Of a stretch of 6,053 nucleotides of DNA, positions 1-4,438 are shown one piece after another. A model generated the notes under the pieces. It was given only the letters and a program-made list of their open reading frames with translations, was not told where the DNA came from and ran no database searches. The stretch covers positions 1 through 6,053 of the forward strand of contig CADCVI010000189.1 of assembly GCA_902806105.1 (NCBI GenBank). Direction: 5' to 3'. The DNA is from an uncultured Rubrobacteraceae bacterium (GTDB taxonomy: Bacteria; Actinomycetota; Rubrobacteria; Rubrobacterales; Rubrobacteraceae). The position numbers and the translations under genes were made by a program. Positions within the stretch are counted from its first letter, which is position 1. Each line of letters starts with the position of its first letter.

Positions 1-272
1 CCGGGCCGGGCCGCGACCCGCGGCCCCCCGTGCATCACGAACCGCCTCAGCACGCGCTCGTCGAGGCTGCTCGTCACGATCCACCCTCTGCCGCAGGACC
101 CGCAACCGAGCCCAAGGACCCTCCGCTCATCCGGTCCCCGCCCCGCCAGGATCTCCTGCTTCAACGATCCCAGACAGCAGACCGGCAGGCTCCTCACATA
201 GATCTCGTCCTCCGGCTGTCCTTCCGGCGCGAGCGTCGTGTCCGGCCTCAGGGCCTCCCTCTTTGGCGACAC
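1..272 (-). CDS. CC/CxxC zinc-ribbon-like small protein, partial (runs off left edge)
   Basis: This is an unrecognised small protein; 90 codons are visible before the window edge. The GTG start at 272 sits one base after the TAA of the preceding gene, with purine-rich AGGAAGGGGG about nine bases upstream, so translational coupling is likely. Cysteines at residues 32, 33, 57 and 60 (LPVCC and then CGSCG) fit a four-cysteine zinc-binding ribbon. They are followed by a hydrophobic strand (GWIV) and a charged stretch (SSLDERVLRRFV). The acidic run DEIY lies just before LPVCC. The same order, DE(V/I), then LPxCC, then CxxCGxxW, occurs in the upstream neighbour, which suggests a tandem paralog pair. 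The protein has no signal peptide or membrane segment and is probably cytoplasmic. Function unknown; a DNA- or protein-binding accessory role in the operon is inference only. Confidence 0.7.
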   Translation of the reverse strand, partial: MSPKREALRPDTTLAPEGQPEDEIYVRSLPVCCLGSLKQEILAGRGPDERRVLGLGCGSCGRGWIVTSSLDERVLRRFVMHGGPRVAARP

Positions 273-273
273 T

Positions 274-483
274 TTAAGCGGCCCCCTTCCTCTCCCCCTC
301 GTTCGGCCGCTCGAAGAACGCGCACTCCTCGGTCTCCATGGCCAGCGGCGCCTGCCACACGGCACCACAGGCGGGACAGTCGAAGGAATCCTCCACGCCC
401 CACGCGGTCCGCCGGCAGCAAGAGGGCAGGTCCATCTCGTACAACACCTCGTCGCCGAGAGCCGCCACCCACATGCGGCCCAC
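274..483 (-). CDS. Small zinc-ribbon-like protein (69 aa)
   Basis: This is an unrecognised 69-residue protein. Five cysteines are present: C22 and C23 (LPSCC), C36 and C39 (DCPACGAVW), and C54. The first four form a CC-x12-CPAC pattern typical of a single-zinc ribbon. The tail is acidic and then basic (EGERKGAA). I chose the GTG at 483 because its first base is also the last base of the upstream gene's TAG (TAGTG), and GGAGG lies eight bases upstream. The alternatives are an ATG at 516, well inside the upstream gene, and an ATG at 474, 17 bases from that same GGAGG. The gene is the second in a three-gene operon and is followed one base later by a second protein with the same cysteine layout. 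Metal binding is inferred from spacing; the biochemical role is unknown. Confidence 0.75.
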   Translation of the reverse strand: MGRMWVAALGDEVLYEMDLPSCCRRTAWGVEDSFDCPACGAVWQAPLAMETEECAFFERPNEGERKGAA

Positions 484-1097
484 TACGCGGCCCTCCCGGA
501 GAGGCGCCCGATCCACTCGCTGGCCTCGCCCCTGGTAAGCTCGGAGATGGGCTTGCCCACCATGTTCTCGAACTTGGGAATGCCGTCCTCGACCACGTCA
601 GCTATAAGCGCCTCGAGGTAGTTGAGCTGCTTGCGCGTCGCCGGCAACGACTCCTTCGACACCTCGCCGCCCGTAGCAGCGGCCGTCTCCCCGGCCTGAG
701 AACCGTCGGCCCGCCCGGTCTCCGGCCTCGCGTACCTGCGCGGCTCCGGCGCGGAGGACGGCTCGGGATCCTCCCCAAGCTCCTCGATGGACGCGACGCC
801 GACGTTGATCGCGTCGCGCAGCGCCCGCGCCTTCGCCCGCGTCTCCGCCATCCTTATGATGTGCGGCGCTATCATCCGCCCCACGTTCTGCGGGCTCGCA
901 TCGCCTATCCCCGTGAACTTCCCGTCCTCGGTCCTCACGATCGCCCGCACGATCGCGACCTCGCCGTTCGCCGAACCCGGCACCTGCAACAGCTCGGTCT
1001 CTATGCTCCGCAGGCCCTGCGCGTGCGCCTCCTCCAGAAGCCCCGCGTAGAGGACGAAACGCTTGCCCTGCCTCTCGATCATGTACTCTTCGCGCAT
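483..1097 (-). CDS. Rad52/ssDNA-annealing-like protein, uncharacterised (204 aa)
   Basis: Domains in order: an N-terminal globular domain at about residues 8-108, a low-complexity Pro/Ala/Gly/Glu linker at about 109-150, and a C-terminal helical module at about 151-202 (ATRKQLNYLEAL, then GKPISELTRGEASEWIGRL). The helix RMAETRAKARALRDAINVG (82-100) resembles the Arg-rich 'ETRAxARALR' signature of Rad52/Rad22-like and related phage-type annealing proteins, and the C-terminal piece resembles small modules appended to such proteins. A role in binding or annealing single-stranded DNA is therefore plausible but inferred from memory of the family. The ATG at 1097 is preferred because GGAGGAGG (about 1106-1113) precedes it at good spacing. 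A GTG at 1145 would add 16 residues but lies inside the putative operator. The gene heads an operon with two cysteine-rich small proteins and overlaps the next gene by one base. Confidence 0.75.
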   Translation of the reverse strand: MREEYMIERQGKRFVLYAGLLEEAHAQGLRSIETELLQVPGSANGEVAIVRAIVRTEDGKFTGIGDASPQNVGRMIAPHIIRMAETRAKARALRDAINVGVASIEELGEDPEPSSAPEPRRYARPETGRADGSQAGETAAATGGEVSKESLPATRKQLNYLEALIADVVEDGIPKFENMVGKPISELTRGEASEWIGRLSGRAA

Positions 1098-1140
1098 CTC
1101 GCTATACCTCCTCCGGCACGAATACACCGGCTCCGCTATC

Positions 1141-1158
1141 TTCACTGAAATGAGTGAG
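1141..1158. promoter_or_regulatory. Putative operator, copy 1 (TCACT-N6-AGTGA)
   Basis: An 18-bp site reading TTCACTGAA-ATG-AGTGAG on the plus strand, with half-sites TCACT (1142-1146) and AGTGA (1153-1157) six bases apart. It overlaps the predicted -10 and start of transcription of the three-gene operon, a position that suits repression. It matches the copy at 1767-1784 at 15 of 18 positions in the opposite orientation; only the three central bases differ. The adjacent winged-helix protein is the likely binder, by inference. Confidence 0.6.
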
Positions 1159-1162
1159 AATA
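1157..1162 (-). promoter_or_regulatory. -10 element of the three-gene operon promoter
   Basis: TATTCT on the minus strand, embedded in CCCTTATTCT. The same CCCTTATnCT context forms the -10 region of the neighbouring winged-helix regulator gene. I see no good -35 hexamer at 16-18 bases. Transcription would begin near 1150, inside the 18-bp putative operator, giving a leader of about 50 bases that carries the GGAGGAGG ribosome binding site of the Rad52-like gene. Confidence 0.45.
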
Positions 1163-1183
1163 AGGGTAAAAATAGGAACCATC

Positions 1184-1789
1184 TCAGGCGATCCCCTCAT
1201 AGGAGTACTGGCGGCCACCGGGGGCGGCGGTGTTCTTGGTCCGGTGGATCAGGCCGAGCTTCAACAGCCGGGTCGCCCGGTTGTTCATAGCGGTGTGGTT
1301 GAGCCCGAGCTTCAGCGCGAGGTCCGCGTTCGTGATCGAACCGGCCTCGTAGATTGCGCGAAGCGTCTCCGCGAGATGCTCGGGCACGTCGCCCACGATC
1401 CCCGGGCTCGCCCCGACCTCGTCCACCCGCACCATCGCGAGCGAGCGCTGCCGCAGGGAAGCCTCGACGTTCTCCAGCAGCTCCCGGTCTTCCTCGACCA
1501 GCACCACCCGACGATCCCCATACTCCCCGGATGCCACCCGGGAGACGAGCACACCCAGGGCCTCGTCCGCGAACGAGTAGTCCATGAGCTCCACCCCGCG
1601 CGTGTCCACGTACAACACGCCGCCCGACGGCAGCCCCTCCAGGACCTCCGCGAGCGCCTCTCGCACCCGCCGGCCCGTCCCACGGGTCACCGTCAGCTTG
1701 CCGCCCGCCTCCCCGGACGCCACGTCGTAGACCGAGTACGGCCTCTGGTCAGCCAATGTTTCCGCTCTCACTGTCTTCAGTGAATTCAT
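1184..1789 (-). CDS. STAS-like (DUF4325-type) domain fused to winged helix-turn-helix regulator
   Basis: 201 residues. Residues about 18-125 form a STAS-like alpha/beta domain of the DUF4325 type, with the strand VLYVDTRGVELMDYSFADEALG (58-79) carrying the characteristic D-x-SFADEA signature. Residues about 138-200 form a winged helix: LAETLRAIYEAG, ITNADLALKLGL, recognition helix about 165-180 (HTAMNNRATRLLKLGL), and a wing ending in GRQYSYEGI. The expected role is a DNA-binding switch whose STAS-like part receives a signal, perhaps from a GHKL ATPase such as the one encoded next door. The ATG at 1789 falls seven to nine bases after a good -10 box, so the mRNA is probably leaderless; I see no ribosome binding site. 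A palindromic site that also occurs before the downstream operon covers codons 2-8, suggesting autoregulation. Later starts (GTG at codon 7, TTG at codon 12) lack ribosome binding sites. Confidence 0.85.
   Translation of the reverse strand: MNSLKTVRAETLADQRPYSVYDVASGEAGGKLTVTRGTGRRVREALAEVLEGLPSGGVLYVDTRGVELMDYSFADEALGVLVSRVASGEYGDRRVVLVEEDRELLENVEASLRQRSLAMVRVDEVGASPGIVGDVPEHLAETLRAIYEAGSITNADLALKLGLNHTAMNNRATRLLKLGLIHRTKNTAAPGGRQYSYEGIA
1767..1784. promoter_or_regulatory. Putative operator, copy 2 (autoregulatory site)
   Basis: CTCACT-GTC-TTCAGTGAA on the plus strand, with half-sites TCACT (1768-1772) and AGTGA (1779-1783) six bases apart. It lies directly downstream of the predicted transcription start of the winged-helix gene and within its first codons, where a bound protein would block initiation. 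It shares 15 of 18 positions with the site at 1141-1158, inverted. Confidence 0.6.
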
Positions 1790-1797
1790 ATGTGCAG

Positions 1798-1826
1798 AGT
1801 ATAAGGGGTAGGTGGGGAGAAAGCAA
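1798..1826 (-). promoter_or_regulatory. Promoter of the STAS-like/winged-helix gene
   Basis: TTGCTT (1826-1821), a 17-base spacer, and TATACT (1803-1798), a good match to a housekeeping sigma promoter. The predicted start is at about 1789-1792, essentially at the ATG at 1789, which implies a leaderless transcript. Confidence 0.65.
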
Positions 1827-1848
1827 CATGAAATTCGTGTTTTTCATG
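1827..1848. repeat. Perfect inverted repeat CATGAAA-N8-TTTCATG abutting the -35 box
   Basis: Seven-base arms (1827-1833 and 1842-1848) are separated by eight bases. The repeat ends exactly where the -35 hexamer TTGCTT begins and lies between the end of the ATPase gene and the winged-helix gene promoter. The position suits an activator or second regulator site. A hairpin in the upstream transcript is also possible, but it has AT-rich arms and no T-run, so it is a poor terminator. Confidence 0.45.
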
Positions 1849-1889
1849 GGTTGGATTATCCCCGATCTATCCGCGTTCGCCGGGGCGGT

Positions 1890-2807
1890 TCAAGGGGCTG
1901 GCTCTTCGGCGGCTTTCCTGGGGAGGGAGACGCGGACGAAGGTTCCGGGGAACGGGGGGACGTTGCGGGAGTTCGTGCGGTCGCCGTAGAAAGTGACGCG
2001 GCCGGAGCCGGATCTCAGTGAGAGCGAGCCCCCGGCCCGGGCGGCGATCTGGCCGACCACCGCGAGGCCGCCGCCGCGTCCGATCTCCCCTGTCCCCGTC
2101 ACGCCCATCTTGAGCGCGTGCCTGAGGGCGTCGTTGTCCGTCTCCGTGAACTCGGCGTAAGAAGCGTTCCGCGAGAGCGTCTCCCGGACGCCGACCCCGC
2201 CGTCGGCGATGGCGACGAGCACCTCCTCGCCCTTGCCGCGTCCGCCGCTGACGATGTGCTGGTAGGCCTGAACGGCCGCGTAGGCACCGAAGGGAGAGTG
2301 CCCGTGCTCCACGGCGTTCGCGCAGATCTCGGAGAGCGTCGAGCAGATTGCGGCCCGCTCGCGCAGCAGGTAGCCCCGGTTCTCCAGGATCTCGGAGATG
2401 CGGTTGATGATCCCCGGGATCTCCTCCTCCGAGTGGAAGTTGATGAGCTCCTGAAGCGTCCCCGGGTTGCCGCGCCGCCGCTCCTCCAGCGCCGCCACGT
2501 CCACGTTCGTCTCCACCCGATGCCCGAACATCCGGAAAAAGTCCATCCGCTCCAGATAAGCCGCCACGTTGTGGCCCGGTATCCGCACCCCGACGAGGCG
2601 CGAGCGCGGTATCAGAAACTCCAGCAGGGCCGCCAGGCCACACAGCCCCGCCGGCTCCACGAACTCGACGGAGCGCAGGTCCAGGACGACCGACCCGCCG
2701 CTCACCCCCTCCGCCTCCTCGAACGCGGAATCGAGGCTCCCGAGGGTCAGGATGCCCCGCATCGCGCCCTTGCGCCGAATATTCAGATCCAGCTTCGTCG
2801 CGGTCAT
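1890..2807 (-). CDS. STAS domain + GHKL (HATPase_c) ATPase, partner-switching-type regulator
   Basis: 305 residues. The N-terminal STAS domain spans about 17-105 (VVLDLRSVEFVEPAGLCGL at 40-58). The C-terminal GHKL ATPase domain spans about 125-297, with N box EICANAVEHG (160-169, Mg-ligand candidate N164), G1 box DGGVG (202-206) and a glycine-rich G2 box GRGGGLAVVG (243-252). This resembles SpoIIAB/RsbW-type anti-sigma kinases and related ATP-binding regulators, but with the STAS partner in the same chain. At the usual STAS phosphorylation site (D-S-S-G in SpoIIAA) this protein has E-P-A-G, so the normal phospho-serine is absent. The ATG at 2807 lies seven bases after a TACAAT box and has no usable ribosome binding site, suggesting a leaderless mRNA. 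It lies just upstream of the STAS-like/winged-helix gene on the same strand; a functional link is likely but inferred. A sigma factor or phosphatase partner is not seen here. Confidence 0.85.
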   Translation of the reverse strand: MTATKLDLNIRRKGAMRGILTLGSLDSAFEEAEGVSGGSVVLDLRSVEFVEPAGLCGLAALLEFLIPRSRLVGVRIPGHNVAAYLERMDFFRMFGHRVETNVDVAALEERRRGNPGTLQELINFHSEEEIPGIINRISEILENRGYLLRERAAICSTLSEICANAVEHGHSPFGAYAAVQAYQHIVSGGRGKGEEVLVAIADGGVGVRETLSRNASYAEFTETDNDALRHALKMGVTGTGEIGRGGGLAVVGQIAARAGGSLSLRSGSGRVTFYGDRTNSRNVPPFPGTFVRVSLPRKAAEEPAP

Positions 2808-2813
2808 GCCCCT

Positions 2814-2819
2814 ATTGTA
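2814..2819 (-). promoter_or_regulatory. -10 box of the STAS/GHKL ATPase gene
   Basis: TACAAT on the minus strand, seven bases before the A of the ATG at 2807. The only -35 candidate is a weak TTCCTT at an 18-base spacing. Start of transcription at or next to the ATG implies a leaderless message. Confidence 0.45.
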
Positions 2820-2861
2820 AGCGGAACACCCGGACGCAAGGAACGTACGAACCGCAACCCG

Positions 2862-2895
2862 ACGGGGCGAAAGGGGATCATGCCCTTCGCCCCGT
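2862..2895. terminator. Strong GC-rich hairpin between spo0M-like and ATPase genes
   Basis: ACGGGGCGAA + GGG (one A bulged) pairs with CCCTTCGCCCCGT across a seven-base loop, giving 13 base pairs. It begins about 28 bases after the spo0M-like stop codon on the minus strand and lies upstream of the ATPase promoter. There is no T-run on either side, so it is an intrinsic-terminator-like element of the U-poor kind seen in high-GC bacteria, or an mRNA-end stabiliser. Confidence 0.6.
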
Positions 2896-2923
2896 GGTCC
2901 ATCTGCCCACGCTCGAGCCGGGC

Positions 2924-3691
2924 CTAGGCGTGGCGGCGCAGGGTCGCGGCTATCGCCTCGCGGATCTCGCTCGGCGTCGCGCTCTCGGGGACGCTCAAGC
3001 TGGCGTAGGACTCGTCGGTGCCCATCTGCTCGCTCAGGAAGCTCCCCAGGCCCCGGGCGCGGCGGTCTACCTGCATCAGGAGCTCGACCTCGTCCTCGGA
3101 GGGGAACATCACGAGCTCGACCTCGTCGAACTTGCCGCGAAACTCGCCGCCGGTGGCGACGAACTCGATCTCCTGCCCGAACGGCAGGCGGCGCCTGAGT
3201 CGGTGGGGCAGTTCCTCGTTATCGGCCTCCCTCATGCGGAACCCGAGCTTTTCGAAGGAGTCGAGGACGAAGCGCATGGTCGGGTTCGGCAGCACCCTGA
3301 TGCCGTCGGAGTCCGAGGGGTCGATGGCACTCTCGATGTCCAGGGCAGTGCGGACCCACACCGAGGTCCGTCCCAGGGTCAGCGGCGTCTCGTGGGGCAG
3401 GCGGAAGGAGACCGGTACCTCTTCCTCCGTGTTCGGCTGGACGACACGTGGCCCGGAGACCGTGAAGCTCTCTATCGTGCCGGTCTCCGTGACCGTGTTG
3501 TCGCCCGACTCGCGCTTGTAGTAGGTCTGGACCTCCAGGCGTATGCCCCGGATCTCCTGCTCCACGTTGCCGCCCTTGATCTCCACGACGCCCCGGACCT
3601 CGTCGCCGGGCACGAACTCGCTCTTCTCCAGCCGCGTATCGACCTTGGCAGCCCCGACCCCAACGCTCGAAAGCAAACGCCTGAACCCCAT
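2924..3691 (-). CDS. spo0M: Sporulation-control protein Spo0M family (arrestin-like fold)
   Basis: 255 residues, matching the usual length of about 260 for the family. The start MGFRRLLSSVGVGAAKVDT and the following LEKSEFVPGDEVRGVVEIKGGNVEQEI (22-48) are characteristic of Spo0M, including the conserved opening 'VGVGAAKVDT'. Two beta-sandwich halves follow (about 15-125 and 126-225), then an acidic/amphipathic C-terminus (FLSEQMG, then PSEIREAIAATLRR). In Bacillus, Spo0M affects sporulation entry and cell shape, and is thought to act as a cytoplasmic arrestin-like scaffold; no enzymatic role is known. In an actinobacterium the role is uncertain and need not involve spores. I chose the ATG at 3691 because GGGAGG precedes it by eight bases; the open frame extends to 3712 without such support. 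The gene is probably monocistronic: its own -10 box lies upstream and a hairpin downstream. Confidence 0.88.
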   Translation of the reverse strand: MGFRRLLSSVGVGAAKVDTRLEKSEFVPGDEVRGVVEIKGGNVEQEIRGIRLEVQTYYKRESGDNTVTETGTIESFTVSGPRVVQPNTEEEVPVSFRLPHETPLTLGRTSVWVRTALDIESAIDPSDSDGIRVLPNPTMRFVLDSFEKLGFRMREADNEELPHRLRRRLPFGQEIEFVATGGEFRGKFDEVELVMFPSEDEVELLMQVDRRARGLGSFLSEQMGTDESYASLSVPESATPSEIREAIAATLRRHA

Positions 3692-3727
3692 ACCTCTATC
3701 CTCCCGTTGCACCGGCCACGTGCCGCC

Positions 3728-3733
3728 AGTATA
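3728..3733 (-). promoter_or_regulatory. -10 box of the spo0M-like gene
   Basis: TATACT on the minus strand, giving a predicted start near 3721 and a leader of about 30 bases that carries the GGGAGG ribosome binding site. No convincing -35 hexamer is seen at 16-18 bases. Confidence 0.4.
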
Positions 3734-3787
3734 GACGCTGTGGTACCCAGGGCTACGGGATCCTCGGCAGGGCCGTCCGGCCTGGCG

Positions 3788-4360
3788 TCAGGCGTCCCAC
3801 CGGCGCTCGTAGAAGAGCTCGGTGTAGCGCTTGTTGTCGAAGCGGCTGATGATGGAGCCGTCGCCGCTCTCCCTGAAACCGGCCTTCTCGAAGACGCGCT
3901 GCATCCTGACGTTGTGGGCTAGCGTCGAGCCGCGCACGGACTTGAGGCCCATAACCTCGAAGCAGTAGGAGAGCAGGAGCTCGACGGCCTCCGCGCCGTG
4001 TCCATGCCCCCTGAGATCGTCCCGCCCGATCTTTATGCCCAGCTCGCAGCCCCCGTTACGGAAGTCGTAGAGGGTAGCCATACCGATCGGATCCTCCCCA
4101 TCCACCCCGGTCTCGATGATGAAGGTCTTCACGGACGAGTCCCTCCAGCGTGCGAGGTAGTCGCGGCGGGCCACCTCCAGGGAGATCTTGACGGGCGGGC
4201 GACCGTTCCAGGCGGCGAGTTCGGGATCGCGGTCCCACGCATAGGCGGCCTCGACGTCCGACTCGCGCGGGGGCCTCAGGATCACGCTCTCCCCCCTCAG
4301 AATGTCGAGCTCTTCGGCGTGTATGGGGCCACTCCTTCCCGCGAGTTCGGTAACAAGCAC
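3788..4360 (-). CDS. GNAT-family N-acetyltransferase (RimJ/RimL-like)
   Basis: Coordinates give the longest conventional reading (GTG at 4360, 190 residues); the true start is probably inside it. The fold is GNAT: LRGESVILRPPRESDVEAAYAW (21-42) is the family opening, the acetyl-CoA pyrophosphate loop is RGHGHGAEA (117-125), and the closing motif is AHNVRMQRVFEKAGF (148-162). It resembles Acetyltransf_3/RimJ-RimL enzymes, which acetylate protein N-termini or small amines; the substrate here is unknown. The GTG at 4360 lies one base after a TATACT -10-like box, so it could not be transcribed from that promoter. An ideal AAGGAG (4338-4333) stands seven bases before ATA at 4324, where third-position GC also rises. 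The GTG at 4285 (165 residues) has GAGGGG upstream and would still contain the fold. The gene stands alone between the spo0M-like gene and the divergent HD gene. Confidence 0.85.
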   Translation of the reverse strand: MLVTELAGRSGPIHAEELDILRGESVILRPPRESDVEAAYAWDRDPELAAWNGRPPVKISLEVARRDYLARWRDSSVKTFIIETGVDGEDPIGMATLYDFRNGGCELGIKIGRDDLRGHGHGAEAVELLLSYCFEVMGLKSVRGSTLAHNVRMQRVFEKAGFRESGDGSIISRFDNKRYTELFYERRWDA

Positions 4361-4438
4361 TAGTATAAAGCGTTACTCATATAGAATACCCGCGCGGGGG
4401 GGCTGTAGTACGGCGAGCGCGGGTGTCGGAGGCGGTCG
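4361..4438. promoter_or_regulatory. Divergent intergenic region of acetyltransferase and HD-protein genes
   Basis: 78 bases that are markedly AT-richer than their surroundings at 4361-4388. On the minus strand TATACT (4367-4362) is the best -10 box for the acetyltransferase, with a start near 4355. On the plus strand TATAGAAT (4380-4387) is a possible -10 for the HD gene. Neither has a good -35. A short palindrome CCCGCGCGGG (4389-4398) follows. GGAGG (4428-4432) is the ribosome binding site of the HD gene. Confidence 0.35.

Noticed and set aside
30..1148. Long plus-strand open frame (372 codons) opposite the left operon
   Set aside because: The product is an Arg/Pro/His-rich low-complexity translation typical of the antisense of high-GC genes. 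The minus strand carries three coupled genes with ribosome binding sites and recognisable motifs over the same bases.
1828..1989. Plus-strand ATG at 1828 with GGGGAG upstream, giving a 53-residue hydrophobic-start peptide (MKFVFFMGWIIP...)
   Set aside because: The ribosome binding site is fair, but most of the frame is antisense to the C-terminal part of the ATPase gene, the ATG is part of the palindrome, and the latter half has low-complexity shadow composition.
3771..3793. Two small overlapping palindromes (GGCCGTCCGGCC and GCCTGGCGTCAGGC) after the acetyltransferase stop
   Set aside because: The stems are only five base pairs each in a GC-rich background and have no T-run; too weak to call a terminator.
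2894..3922. Plus-strand open frame of 342 codons opposite spo0M
   Set aside because: It is antisense to a confidently recognised Spo0M-family gene and has no family resemblance or ribosome binding site.
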